Source of the DNA: CAYPTY01 sp964413935
Lineage (GTDB): Bacteria > Bacteroidota > Rhodothermia > Balneolales > Balneolaceae
NCBI GenBank assembly: GCA_964413935.1
Contig: CAYPTY010000015.1
Coordinates: 20,229-84,228, forward strand
DNA length: 64,000 nt
Direction: 5' to 3'
Below, one piece after another: positions 1 through 9,321 of this stretch; positions within the stretch are counted from its first letter, which is position 1, and each line of letters starts with the position of its first letter. A model generated the notes under the pieces. That model did no database searches. It worked only from the letters and a program-made list of their open reading frames with translations, and was not told where the DNA came from. The translations under genes were made by a program, and so were the position numbers.

Positions 1-2741
1 TTGTACTGTAGGCCGAGGAATACACTTCTCGGAGCCCCTACCCGACTTCGGTCGAGTACGTATTCATTAATAGAGTTAAGACCCCGGGCTAATGCACCGG
101 CCCGAATGTCTCTGGATGCCTGTACACTCTGCGTTGCCAGCCCGGTATCTTCGTATACTCCAAAGTCAGGAGAAGTATCAAATACGTTATCAACCTGCAG
201 GAATAATTGAATATTCTGTTTAATCATTGGAGGAGAGTAATAGGCCCGGAAGTCCGTGTTGAAGAACAGTGGCCGGTCTTCATTATTATTAATGAACGAT
301 CTGGAGTCATCCCTAACCGTGGTATAGGGTGTCCCCGTCCGGATATTGTTTAGCATAGATAAGCTCAAGCCCACCTTGGTATTCCAGGTGAAGGTTGAGT
401 TCAGCACATTTCGGCGATCCCAGTTCAGTCTGCGCAGTCGTATTACAGGATCCAGACCGGAAATTCTTCTCTGGAAGGTTTCGCTTGGATCCGAAGCCGA
501 ACCGGTTGCAAACTGCAGTGTGTAATCCACGGTCCAGTTGATAGGGCCGTTGCTGCGCTGATACAGAGAAAGGGTAACCCCTTTGATGGTTCCGTAATCA
601 ATATTCACATTTCGTCCGCGGGGAACCGGGTTGTCTGTAATAAAGGCTACGGTAGTCAGGTTTCGGATGTCTTTTGCAAAAACGGTCAGGTCCAGCCCGA
701 GATTATCCGTCAAGGCCTGCTGAAGTCCGATTTCGAAGGCAAGCGTACGTTCGGGGTCCAGATTCGCATTACCAAAGTTCACCTGACTGGCCGCATTATC
801 TACCAGGAAGTTCGGATTGGCATACAGGAAGTTTAACTGAGGGTTCTGATAGAACAGACCGGCAGAAAAACGAATCACACCGGTTTCAGACATGGGGAAG
901 GCAACACCCAGTCGCGGACTCAGATAGAGGTTGATGTCTGTATCTTTTCGGTTTGAAACCGTGTTACCATTCTCATCCACAAAAGTCTCTTCAAGCACAC
1001 CGTCTTCATCGAAATCTGGCAGGTCATATCTGCGGGCTACCTGATAATCTGCATCAAAATAATCGAGGCGAAGACCGGCATTGATGATCAGACGATCCAG
1101 CTCAATTTTGGTTTGTGCATAGGTTGCCGCCTCAATAGGATTGGCAGCCAGTTCGTTATTCTGAAACGGGTTTTCCTGGGGAATCACTTCGTTGGTGAGT
1201 TCATCCACCAGAATACCGGCCGAGTTATTGTCGATGGTATGCATACGCATAGAGAAGCCGGTCTTGAACTGAATGCGCTTTGTCACCTGTGAAGTAATAT
1301 CACCTACTACGGTGTGGGTCTCTGTCAGGTCTCTGGATGAAACCAGATAATTACCGCCGAGAAAGAAACCATATTCCCCACTGGTTGCCGACCGACTCAC
1401 CGGTTCATACCTGGCATCGTTTGGATCGTCATATAGTTTAAACTCACCTTCATCTCTCAGGTAACTGTAGGAAAGGTTTGCAAAGGTATTGGCCCCTAAG
1501 GTATAGCGGGCGCCCAGAATATGAGTCTGGTTATAACCGTAAAATTGATTAATACCATCGGGATTATACTTATAGTTATGATCGTAATTCCGACCATTCA
1601 GATCCTGCCAGAACAGGGTATAATCCAGTTTTAAACGGCTGTTTATCTGATATACCAATGATGAGTTAATCGAAAATCTGTTCGTGAAGTTAACCGCCTC
1701 GAAGTCACCATTACCGGTGGACTGTATAATCCAGGTATTGGGGGCACCGCTGTTCACATTAAAGGATAAATCACCGGGCTGAAAAAGCTCCCGGCCAATT
1801 AAATGTCCTTCCTGACTGAAATAACGAACCGTACTCTGGATACTGAGTTTTTCCTTTATGATAGGTCCGCCAAGTGAAACCTGAACGTCCTGAGTGCCTA
1901 ATGGATTGGCCGCCTCAAAGAAGTTGACGCTTTCTGCTTCGAAATCGTCGATGGTCAGGAAACTACCCGGTGATGTATTTCTGGAAACCAGGTCAAATTC
2001 CCGGATCGATGCAAAACCCCCTACATAGCCGAGAAAATTACCGGACCAGTCGTTGCTGACCCCTTTGGTAACAATGTTTACCACGCCACTGAGGGCCTGT
2101 CCATATTCTGCGTTAAAAACTCCACTGATTACCTCAAGACTGGAAACCATATTTTGTTCCACCTCAAACGAAGCCTGATTGTTAAAGGCATTGTTGATGG
2201 GAACCCCGTTTACCAGATAGGCAACCTCACCAATCCGGCCGCCTCTGAAGTGGCCGTCTACCACACCAGCCTGCTGGTTGATGGCTTCATCCACACTAAC
2301 AATAGGAAGATCTTCAAGCTGTTCTGCACTTACATAGGATGTGGTCGTGGTCCGGTCCACTTCAACAATGGGACGCTCAGCCACAACAACCACCTCTTCC
2401 CCTTCAATTACGGCTTCACGAAGTATGGCATTGACTGTGGTGGTTTTATCTACAATCACTTCCACATTTTCCACCTTATGGGTGGCAAAACCAAGAAAAC
2501 TGAATACGATAACGTATTTACCGGGTTTGATATTGATGATGGTGTATTCACCTTCGGCATCGGTCAGCGTACCCTTGGTAGTACCCTCAATAAAGACCTG
2601 AACACCGGCCAGGGGAATGCCCTGATCATCTACCACTTTTCCCGAAATTTTACCGGTTGTTCCCGCATGAGCAAAATCTGTAGTTAGCGAAAAAAGGAGA
2701 ACAAACAGTGAGCTTATAGTGAGGCTTAGGATTCTTTTCAT
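1..2741 (-). CDS. TonB-dependent receptor, missing only its last residues
   Basis: Outer-membrane active transporter, probably for oligosaccharides released by the neighbouring hydrolases. I translated the minus strand by hand. It opens with a signal peptide (MKRILSLTISS..., cleavage after AHA near residue 25), then a CarboxypepD_reg-like beta-sandwich (KISGKVVDDQGIPLAG...GTTKGTLTDAEGEY, about residues 30-110), a plug domain (EVISGVFNAEYGQALSGVVN) and a long barrel. The reading frame stays open to base 3 and ends in RVGAPRSVFLGLQY, a typical last beta-strand, so only a few residues and the stop lie outside the window. ATG at 2741 gives the cleaner signal peptide; an in-frame ATG at 2750 is the alternative. 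It follows a secreted CBM9-like protein and a hairpin terminator on the same strand. There is no SusD homologue beside it. Confidence 0.93.
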   Translation of the reverse strand, partial: MKRILSLTISSLFVLLFSLTTDFAHAGTTGKISGKVVDDQGIPLAGVQVFIEGTTKGTLTDAEGEYTIINIKPGKYVIVFSFLGFATHKVENVEVIVDKTTTVNAILREAVIEGEEVVVVAERPIVEVDRTTTTSYVSAEQLEDLPIVSVDEAINQQAGVVDGHFRGGRIGEVAYLVNGVPINNAFNNQASFEVEQNMVSSLEVISGVFNAEYGQALSGVVNIVTKGVSNDWSGNFLGYVGGFASIREFDLVSRNTSPGSFLTIDDFEAESVNFFEAANPLGTQDVQVSLGGPIIKEKLSIQSTVRYFSQEGHLIGRELFQPGDLSFNVNSGAPNTWIIQSTGNGDFEAVNFTNRFSINSSLVYQINSRLKLDYTLFWQDLNGRNYDHNYKYNPDGINQFYGYNQTHILGARYTLGANTFANLSYSYLRDEGEFKLYDDPNDARYEPVSRSATSGEYGFFLGGNYLVSSRDLTETHTVVGDITSQVTKRIQFKTGFSMRMHTIDNNSAGILVDELTNEVIPQENPFQNNELAANPIEAATYAQTKIELDRLIINAGLRLDYFDADYQVARRYDLPDFDEDGVLEETFVDENGNTVSNRKDTDINLYLSPRLGVAFPMSETGVIRFSAGLFYQNPQLNFLYANPNFLVDNAASQVNFGNANLDPERTLAFEIGLQQALTDNLGLDLTVFAKDIRNLTTVAFITDNPVPRGRNVNIDYGTIKGVTLSLYQRSNGPINWTVDYTLQFATGSASDPSETFQRRISGLDPVIRLRRLNWDRRNVLNSTFTWNTKVGLSLSMLNNIRTGTPYTTVRDDSRSFINNNEDRPLFFNTDFRAYYSPPMIKQNIQLFLQVDNVFDTSPDFGVYEDTGLATQSVQASRDIRAGALARGLNSINEYVLDRSRVGAPRSVFLGLQY

Positions 2742-2760
2742 AACATACATCGATAATATA

Positions 2761-2793
2761 AAAAATGCGGGTGCGGAAAAGATCCGCACCCGC
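2761..2793 (-). terminator. Intrinsic terminator between the secreted protein and TonB receptor genes
   Basis: An 11-bp perfect stem (GCGGGTGCGGA / TCCGCACCCGC, 2767-2777 and 2783-2793) with a 5-nt loop is followed on the minus strand by ATTTTTTATATT. It ends the secreted-protein transcript about 20 bp before the receptor start, so it may allow partial readthrough. Confidence 0.85.
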
Positions 2794-2813
2794 TTGTTTT
2801 AGCTACTTAAGCA

Positions 2814-5051
2814 CTATTTGATCAGCATCATTTTCTTCGTAGCAACGAAGTTGTCTGAAGTACTGATTCTGTAGAAATAAACACCGGAAGAAAGTCTGGA
2901 AGCGTCAAACACTTTCATGTGCTGACCTGCCGTCATTTTTTCCTGATTAGCCAGTACGGCTACTTTCTGACCCAGTACGTTAAACACTTCAAGTGTCACA
3001 TCAGCAGCGCTTTCAATGGTGAAGCTGATGTTTGTAGTTGGGTTGAATGGGTTTGGATAGTTCTGATCCAGATTGAAGGTGTAGGGGCTTTCAAAGGTGA
3101 GTTCATCATCATTTGAAGTTACCACTCTGTTAGCACCAACAAAGGCAATTACCTGCCATTTATTAGGTGTATTCCACCATCCGTCACCACCTGCGTTTTC
3201 TGACCAGGTAATCTGAGTTTCACGTACACCTGTCTCATCTGCGTCGTTAAGACCTATGTTAAATGGATAGGTAGTAACACCATCAGAGTCTGGGAAATCG
3301 AAAGCTACGTTTGCTGAGTCACCGCCACTGAGTTCAATGGTATTGACCAGTGTGAGCAGTCTATATCCGGTATCAGAGGTATCTGAAACAGACTGAGAAT
3401 TTGGAATTTCAGCATTCAGCACCTGAGACACGAATGTAAATGGTGATTCATCTGCAAAGAGTCCAAACCGGAACTGATAGTCAGGCTCATCGCCGAACTC
3501 CATATTACCGTGGCTTGAACCAATAATGAATGATTCTGGTGAATAATTACCCAGACCCATTTCAATACTGTCATTGTTCCAGGCACCGGAAGCTGCGCCA
3601 TTTCTATCGCCGGCAGCATTTGCGAATACTAATATATCATCGGTGATTTCGGCATAGATGATGAGTTCATCAAACTCAGCACCGTAACCAATCCACCACT
3701 TACCTGAAATATCGGAATCGCCACTACCGCCGTCACCGTTTTCAATCTGCTTACGGTTTTCGTCGACTGTGAACGGAACATAGTCATCCGGGAAGAAGCT
3801 GGCCAGCGTTGCTGCTTCAGGCATAGTGCCATCAAAGAGGGCATCTATAACCGCATTAATAGCGGTTTCAGAAAGCTCATAAGCATAGTTTTCGAGCACA
3901 TCTGTAGCACCGGTTACACTGGTTGCTGTGGGATCACTTTGGGCACCAAAAGGTGACTTAGCGGTTACCGCATAGAAGGCTGTGAAATCATCAGCCAGAC
4001 TGGCATGAGGTGCGGTAATGGTGTGATCGTATGAACGAGCCCCATCAAATGGCACAGAACCTAATTTTACCACTCCATCCGCAAACACATCGGTAATGGC
4101 GCTTTCACTGAAATAAACATCATATCCGCCTGATCCGCTTACTTCACCCCAGGTTAAGGTATTGGTACCATTGGCGTTAGAAGCACTTACAGTAGCTACG
4201 GGTGATGGTGGTGTATCTACCAGTTCAGAAGGAGGAACACCAATAGACATATAGTCAATCCAGTAAGAACCGGCTCCATCCGCATGATCCTGATGGCGGC
4301 CAATATACTTAACGGAGAACCAGTCAAATTCCTGCCAGTTTGGATCGCTTTCGTCCCATACACCAACCGCACTTGAAGCAGCCCATGCACCACCGTATTC
4401 CCAGTACTTCATCAGGGAATCAACCGGAACAAGAAGGTCATTACCATTGATGTCTTTACCGGTACCAACTACATCGGTTGTATCATTAAAGGCAAGCTGT
4501 AATGAATCAAGAGCAGCCTTGGTAATCGGAGGCAGTGGAATGGCAAAATCGTGCCACTGATTGTCGCGTGCCCAGTCAGGTACTCTCCAGCGTGCACGGA
4601 AAGGAAGGTCATCCGTTCCTGCAACACCACCGGTCTCTGTATCCAGAAAAGCCAGCCAGTCATTTTTAAACTTAGCGGTTGAGTCTACCATAATACGGAT
4701 GTATAGGGTATCTGTATTGCCGTAAAGGGTGTCTGTCATCGCCAGCAGGTTTGCACCTACTGTACCGGCGGGGCCATTGGAACCCCAGCGGAAACCTTTT
4801 TCCGCCCAGTCCTGGCCGGTAATCTCAAAAACCTTATTACCGCTGGTTGGGTTAAGCGGGTCATTTACCACATTACCTTCCAGGGTAGGAATTTGTACGT
4901 TTGCACCATCTATGAAAAAGATAAACTCTTCACTCAAATCTGCATTTGTGTATTGAGCTTGGACATTCACAGAGGATCCTATCAGAAAACAAATAGCCAG
5001 TAAGGATAGGGCTGACCATTTCGTAGTAGCTGTTTTCATATCATCCTTCAT
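2814..5051 (-). CDS. T9SS-secreted protein with FnIII-like and CBM9-like domains
   Basis: Predicted to be exported by Sec and then moved to the cell surface or medium by the type IX system, where it probably binds polysaccharide. The 745-residue product has a signal peptide (ALSLLAICFLIGSSVNVQAQ), a beta-rich N-terminal region (about 30-270), a fibronectin III-like segment starting near SPVATVSASN (about 285-375) and a region resembling CBM9/DOMON domains (WNNDSIEMGLG, DYQFRFGLF; about 440-640). It ends in a type A sorting domain ([14 protein letters not shown] ... GVYFYRI ... KKMMLIK). No catalytic motif is visible. ATG at 5051 is given; ATG at 5039, preceded by AAGGA at a short 4-nt spacing, is equally possible. 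It is divergent from the LacI gene and sits upstream of the TonB receptor, in the place a SusD lipoprotein would occupy in classical loci. Confidence 0.85.
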   Translation of the reverse strand: MKDDMKTATTKWSALSLLAICFLIGSSVNVQAQYTNADLSEEFIFFIDGANVQIPTLEGNVVNDPLNPTSGNKVFEITGQDWAEKGFRWGSNGPAGTVGANLLAMTDTLYGNTDTLYIRIMVDSTAKFKNDWLAFLDTETGGVAGTDDLPFRARWRVPDWARDNQWHDFAIPLPPITKAALDSLQLAFNDTTDVVGTGKDINGNDLLVPVDSLMKYWEYGGAWAASSAVGVWDESDPNWQEFDWFSVKYIGRHQDHADGAGSYWIDYMSIGVPPSELVDTPPSPVATVSASNANGTNTLTWGEVSGSGGYDVYFSESAITDVFADGVVKLGSVPFDGARSYDHTITAPHASLADDFTAFYAVTAKSPFGAQSDPTATSVTGATDVLENYAYELSETAINAVIDALFDGTMPEAATLASFFPDDYVPFTVDENRKQIENGDGGSGDSDISGKWWIGYGAEFDELIIYAEITDDILVFANAAGDRNGAASGAWNNDSIEMGLGNYSPESFIIGSSHGNMEFGDEPDYQFRFGLFADESPFTFVSQVLNAEIPNSQSVSDTSDTGYRLLTLVNTIELSGGDSANVAFDFPDSDGVTTYPFNIGLNDADETGVRETQITWSENAGGDGWWNTPNKWQVIAFVGANRVVTSNDDELTFESPYTFNLDQNYPNPFNPTTNISFTIESAADVTLEVFNVLGQKVAVLANQEKMTAGQHMKVFDASRLSSGVYFYRISTSDNFVATKKMMLIK

Positions 5052-5141
5052 TTATTGAATAGTTAAACATTCCCTTTGATCGATATCTCATCAAAGAACA
5101 ATGCTCCTGAGAAATCGAAAACTTCTCATAAAGATGTTATA

Positions 5142-5152
5142 GAAACGCTTCC
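5142..5152. promoter_or_regulatory. Putative LacI-family operator
   Basis: GAAACGCTTCC is an imperfect palindrome around a central CG and resembles the GAA(A/G)CG(C/T)TTC boxes bound by LacI/CcpA-type proteins. It lies about 90 bp upstream of the secreted-protein start. A related box occurs at 9322-9342. The regulator encoded 200 bp away is the natural candidate to bind it; this is inferred. Confidence 0.5.
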
Positions 5153-5286
5153 ATAATTTCAACTGCATTTTGATTTTTTATCAGTTTTATGAAAATAATT
5201 CTCATAGTTATGATGTATCACCTCTGTGATGCATAGAAGGGGTATTGTTAACCAAGTATTAAGGTATTATTTGAAATTTATTCCCA

Positions 5287-5315
5287 TTTGATAAACATTT
5301 TTTTAAGAATTTTTG
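5287..5315 (+). promoter_or_regulatory. Possible Bacteroidota-type promoter of the LacI-family gene
   Basis: TTTG (5287-5290), then 17 nt, then AATTTTTG (5308-5315), compared with the Bacteroidota consensus TTTG-N(about 19)-TAnnTTTG. The match is 7 of 8 in the -7 box. It sits 50 bp before the start codon. Confidence 0.35.
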
Positions 5316-5364
5316 TATCGTTACTGCGAATATTTCTTAGCATTCAGCTGATCGAGACAGGTTT

Positions 5365-6369
5365 ATGAAGACAACTTTAAATGATATCGCCGAGAAAACC
5401 GGCCTTTCGATATCAACTATTTCCAGGGTTTTAAGGGGTGAGTCCAAAACCAATTCCAAAAATGTGGATATGGTTATAGAAGCGGCACAGGAATTGAATT
5501 ACCACATCAATACCAGATTGCTGAATACTGTTTATAACTTTAAGAAAACCTATCATGTGGCTTTGATTTCGCAGATTCATGTTGGGGAATTCTATGCTTC
5601 CTTTTTCAATGGACTGGATCAGGCTTCAAAGAAAAGCAACATCATACTTGGTCTATATAACATTGAGGAAGAGGTGGATGTGGTTATTGATCTTCTAAAA
5701 TCCCTTTCCAATGACAATCTGGATGCAGCCGTCCTGTTTTTACCCAGCCTGAAAGAGCATGATTACTATAAAATTATTGAGGATACCCCTTCTGATTTTT
5801 TCCTGATATCAGCGGCCTCACTCTTCCATCCCGTGCTGGATACCGTCACATTTGACTCCTACCGAGGCGGCTACCTCGCGGCTAAACATTATGAGGAACA
5901 GGGGTATGTGGATCTCGGCTTTATTTCCGGGCCAACCTTCAGACAGGAAGCACTGCTCAGAAAGGGAGGGTATACCGACTACATCAATCACCGTTCTGAT
6001 ATGAAATTGATCTGGCAGTATGAAGGTGACTATACCTACGACTGCGGAAAGGCGGCCTTTCATGATATGAAAAAGTCGGGTTTGCATCCCCGGGCAGTTT
6101 TTGCAAGTAATGATTATTCAGCACTCGGCTTTATTGAAGAAGCCCTGAAGGATGGCGTTGACATTCCTGGAGATATTGCCGTTTGCGGCTTTGACAATCT
6201 GCCCATCTGTGAAATTGTACAACCCAAACTCACCACCATAGGAACTAATTTTGTTGATCTGGGCCACACGATCTTCAATGTGATAAAAGAGAAAATGGAG
6301 AAACGTGAAGGTCACCGGGGAGTTTCGAGTATTGTACCGGTCGAAATCATTGTAAGAGATTCCACTTAA
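5365..6369 (+). CDS. LacI-family transcriptional regulator
   Basis: DNA-binding regulator, probably repressing or activating the surrounding glycan-use genes in response to a sugar. The 334-residue protein begins with the LacI helix-turn-helix (TLNDIAEKTGLSISTISRVLRG, residues 4-25) and hinge helix region, followed by a periplasmic-binding-protein-like effector domain (about 60-330; VALISQIHVGEFY, PRAVFASNDYSALGF, DIAVCGFDNLPI). Length is normal for the family. The ATG start gives the standard N-terminus directly ahead of the HTH. The gene is divergent from the T9SS protein and 12 bp upstream of the GH5 gene, so regulator and GH5 are probably co-transcribed. The effector ligand cannot be read from sequence; cellobiose- or laminaribiose-like sugars would fit the neighbours. 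Confidence 0.93.
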   Translation: MKTTLNDIAEKTGLSISTISRVLRGESKTNSKNVDMVIEAAQELNYHINTRLLNTVYNFKKTYHVALISQIHVGEFYASFFNGLDQASKKSNIILGLYNIEEEVDVVIDLLKSLSNDNLDAAVLFLPSLKEHDYYKIIEDTPSDFFLISAASLFHPVLDTVTFDSYRGGYLAAKHYEEQGYVDLGFISGPTFRQEALLRKGGYTDYINHRSDMKLIWQYEGDYTYDCGKAAFHDMKKSGLHPRAVFASNDYSALGFIEEALKDGVDIPGDIAVCGFDNLPICEIVQPKLTTIGTNFVDLGHTIFNVIKEKMEKREGHRGVSSIVPVEIIVRDST

Positions 6370-6381
6370 AAACATCATGCC

Positions 6382-7458
6382 ATGTCACATTTATCTGAAA
6401 AGCACCGATTAAGCTCATCAGGCTTGCTTTTAATGATGCTGGCCTCTCTATTTTTAATGCAGTGTTCCACAACCAGCAGTCAGCGAGAAAGGGATATCGG
6501 AATTCCGGAGCCCCTGGACCCATATGAGCAGAACACAAAGCTTGGACGGGGCATTAACCTGGGCAACATTTTTGAAGCTCCCGAAGAAGGTGCCTGGGGT
6601 TTGTTTATGGAAGAAGAGTTCTTTAGACTGATCAAAGAAGCCGGTTTTGAATCAGTACGTATCCCGGTTCGATGGTCGGCCCACACCACCGACAGCGCTC
6701 CCTACACCATCGACCCGGAATTTCTGGAACGGGTAGAGTGGGCCGTGGATAAAAGCCTGGATCAGGATTTGATGGTCATCTTCAACATCCATCATTATGA
6801 AGAAATTTTTGATAATCCTGCCGGTGAGCGTGCCAAGTTCCTTTCCATCTGGGAGCAGCTATCCGATCATTTTAAAGACAAGCCAGGTGAGGTCATTTTC
6901 GAAATACTTAATGAGCCACACGGCAATCTGACTGCAGAACTCTGGAATATTATGCTGCCGGAAGCCCTCGATATCATCCGTGAACACAATCCCAATCGTA
7001 CCGTCATGATCGGCGCTGCCGAGTGGGGTGGTATTCCCGGACTGCTCAAGCTTGAAATACCCGATGACGATAATCTGATTGTTACGGTACACTACTACGA
7101 GCCATTCCAGTTTACCCATCAGGGGGCTGAGTGGGTTCAGGGCCAGGATGCCGACGAATGGCTGGGAACCACCTGGGATGGCACCCCGGCCGAAGTTGCC
7201 GCTATTTCGGATCACTTCCAGCAGATTGTTAACTGGGGTGAGCAACGCAATGTGCCCATCAATATCGGTGAGTTTGGAGCTTATTCCAGAGCTGATTCTC
7301 CTTCACGTGCCCGCTGGACAGCCGAAATTGTTCGGTTTGCGCGCGACCACAATATGAGTTTCCATTACTGGGAGTTTGCATCCGGTTTTGGAATCTACAA
7401 TTCCAATACGGGTGAGTGGAATTTCGAATTGCGCAATGCCCTGATCAATACCGAATGA
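6382..7458 (+). CDS. GH5-family glycoside hydrolase lipoprotein (cellulase/endoglucanase-like)
   Basis: Endo-acting beta-glycosidase that would cut beta-glucan or related hemicellulose chains at the cell surface or in the periplasm. The 358-residue protein has a lipoprotein signal with lipobox LMQC (Cys28), then a TIM-barrel catalytic domain. It carries the GH5 landmarks: GRGINLGN near residue 56, the RIPVRW strand (93-98), the acid/base Glu178 in ILNEPH and the nucleophile Glu297 in GEFGAY. HYYEP (238-242) and HYWEF near the end form the aromatic subsite. No carbohydrate-binding module is attached. It follows the LacI-type regulator by 12 bp and ends tail-to-tail with the SGNH gene, 10 bp away. 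The exact substrate (cellulose, lichenan, glucomannan) cannot be decided. Confidence 0.92.
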   Translation: MSHLSEKHRLSSSGLLLMMLASLFLMQCSTTSSQRERDIGIPEPLDPYEQNTKLGRGINLGNIFEAPEEGAWGLFMEEEFFRLIKEAGFESVRIPVRWSAHTTDSAPYTIDPEFLERVEWAVDKSLDQDLMVIFNIHHYEEIFDNPAGERAKFLSIWEQLSDHFKDKPGEVIFEILNEPHGNLTAELWNIMLPEALDIIREHNPNRTVMIGAAEWGGIPGLLKLEIPDDDNLIVTVHYYEPFQFTHQGAEWVQGQDADEWLGTTWDGTPAEVAAISDHFQQIVNWGEQRNVPINIGEFGAYSRADSPSRARWTAEIVRFARDHNMSFHYWEFASGFGIYNSNTGEWNFELRNALINTE

Positions 7459-7468
7459 TGCGGCTGCA

Positions 7469-9250
7469 TCACCGCTGAGCATTGCGGTACTTATCGAAAT
7501 AAATTTTAGCGGCTGCAGTATCCTTCTGCATCACCTTAAGCCTGGCGATGTTATACAGAATATTGGGGTTATCCGGATCCGTTTCATCCGCCTCCATCAA
7601 CCAGTATTCGGCATTATTTAAATCCCCATTCAACAGGTAAATGGCAGAAAGCGAGTTTGAAAAGAAAGGATCCTTTCGATCTTTATTCAGGATGAATTCC
7701 AGCAGGTTGGCCGTGTATATATCCAGATTCCGATTGTTAATGGCATACACCACGCCCCGCTTCAGAATACCTTCATTAAAGACCTGCAACTGTGCAAGGT
7801 TCAGATAATGCTGCATCACAGAAACTGAATCTCTTTCACGGGTGGCCTGATTGATTACATCCGTGAGCGATAAAGCTGTTTTACGGTCCTCACTCCAGGA
7901 ATAAGCGGCAACTGAATCTACAAATGACCGCGAAGAAATGCGCTCCATGGTATTCCGGAAACTGGCGAGTTCAACCTGCTGGGAAATGCCTTTTTTAAAA
8001 GGATAGCCCGCTTTGAGTCGGGCAATAGGAATATAGGCCGTGGTCTTTTCAAACCGGCTGATAGGTATGCGGGCGGAAAGCGAATTTGGCTGAATACGGT
8101 CTCTCAATCCCGGATGATTACTCAAGCTGCGGTAAAAGGCTTCACCCACCATTTGATTGCCAAGGGCATTCGGATGAAGGTGGTCGTCAAAGAAAGAATC
8201 ATCGGGGATACCGCTTGCCGAACTGTCGATACTCAGTTGGTGAATATCGACCACCTCAGCATCAAAGTTTTCAGCAAGAACCCTGATCTTGTCGTTCAGA
8301 TCGGACGGAGCCCGGAACCGGATATTATCGTAGTCTTTGGACAGGATATAATTCTTCAGGGCTGCATCCATGCGTCCGGCTCCATAATCGGCCTTCGCCT
8401 GCTCAAAATAATCTTCAGATGTTTCACTCTCACCCAATGGCGATTGATCCTTCAGATTAGAAGCCAGTGTTCCAAAATATACCGGTATATCCGCATCCCG
8501 GAAATGAGACAATGTTTCCGTCATATTTTTCTCAAACTGACGAAGTCCCTGTTCAAAGAGCTCACTCCCGTAATCAATCTCAGACTCGCGCACTACCCTC
8601 GCCATCAGGGTTCGATTATTGTTATCCTCTTCCGGTGCCAGCTGCTGCTCGATAGCCTGATAAAGCCTCAGATTTTTTAACCTCAGAATAGTGCGTTTCA
8701 AAGTGATGGAGGAACCTAAACCGAACATAGAGGAGCCGACCCCGAAGGAACCGTAATACTCGTTATGCCCGGCATAAATGATAACCGCATCCGGGTCCAG
8801 ATCCGAAACGGCTTCTTTGAGATCCCAGATTACGTACGAGTTGACAGCAGTCATACCCAGGTTTATCACTTCAATGTTGAGATCCTGAGTGTGCATCATC
8901 AAAAGGTATTCGAGTCTTGCTGAAAATGAATTGTAGAAGTTATAGGGGAAACCCTGCGTACTGGATCCGCCCAGCACTACAACCCTGAACTGCTTTGCTG
9001 TTTTTTCTTTCCTGAAGGGGGATGGAGCCACTTTGGGCGTAAATGCGGGAAAATATCGACTGGCATAGTCCGGGTTGGTTACCATGTAACCGGGTTCTTC
9101 GGTCAATTCCCTGAAAACAGGCTGGTAATCGGCCCGGAAACCGAAGAGCCTGAGACTGAGCTCAACAAGAAGTAGCAGCACAAAGGGAAAAGCAATGGTG
9201 ATAACCCAGAAGAGCAGGTTATTTGAATTTTTTTCTGCAGATGAATTCAT
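7469..9250 (-). CDS. Membrane-anchored SGNH/GDSL-type hydrolase with TPR-like C-terminus
   Basis: Probable esterase or acyltransferase of the SGNH superfamily. The 593-residue product starts with one membrane segment (WVITIAFPFVLLLLVELSLRL, about 15-35). The SGNH-like domain follows: block I is VVLGGSSTQG (about 91-100; candidate nucleophile Ser in GGSS), block III is AGHNEYY with Asn163, and block V is DDHLHPNALG with the Asp/His pair (about 350). The C-terminal 100 residues look like TPR helices (ILYNIARLKVMQKDTAAAKIYF). Proteins of this build are found in glycan loci and near surface-polysaccharide genes, but their substrates are mostly unknown. Deacetylation of glycan is a reasonable guess from context. 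It is divergent from the sulfotransferase-like gene and convergent with GH5. Confidence 0.75.
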   Translation of the reverse strand: MNSSAEKNSNNLLFWVITIAFPFVLLLLVELSLRLFGFRADYQPVFRELTEEPGYMVTNPDYASRYFPAFTPKVAPSPFRKEKTAKQFRVVVLGGSSTQGFPYNFYNSFSARLEYLLMMHTQDLNIEVINLGMTAVNSYVIWDLKEAVSDLDPDAVIIYAGHNEYYGSFGVGSSMFGLGSSITLKRTILRLKNLRLYQAIEQQLAPEEDNNNRTLMARVVRESEIDYGSELFEQGLRQFEKNMTETLSHFRDADIPVYFGTLASNLKDQSPLGESETSEDYFEQAKADYGAGRMDAALKNYILSKDYDNIRFRAPSDLNDKIRVLAENFDAEVVDIHQLSIDSSASGIPDDSFFDDHLHPNALGNQMVGEAFYRSLSNHPGLRDRIQPNSLSARIPISRFEKTTAYIPIARLKAGYPFKKGISQQVELASFRNTMERISSRSFVDSVAAYSWSEDRKTALSLTDVINQATRERDSVSVMQHYLNLAQLQVFNEGILKRGVVYAINNRNLDIYTANLLEFILNKDRKDPFFSNSLSAIYLLNGDLNNAEYWLMEADETDPDNPNILYNIARLKVMQKDTAAAKIYFDKYRNAQR

Positions 9251-9321
9251 AATTGAGCGTCAATGCATACAGGCGGTGAAAAAATTTCCCGTTATTTTGA
9301 TAATTTTATCATTATAATCCA

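Larger units (their letters stand above)
5052..5364. promoter_or_regulatory. Divergent control region between secreted protein and lacI-type gene
   Basis: A 313-bp AT-rich spacer without a coding frame. It contains the LacI-like operator at 5142-5152 and a possible Bacteroidota-type promoter for the regulator (5287-5315). Nothing else was recognised. Confidence 0.6.

Noticed and set aside
2154..2687. 177-codon plus-strand frame
   Set aside because: It is antisense to the TonB receptor, whose signal, plug and barrel are unmistakable.
8114..8680. 188-codon plus-strand frame
   Set aside because: Antisense shadow of the SGNH gene.
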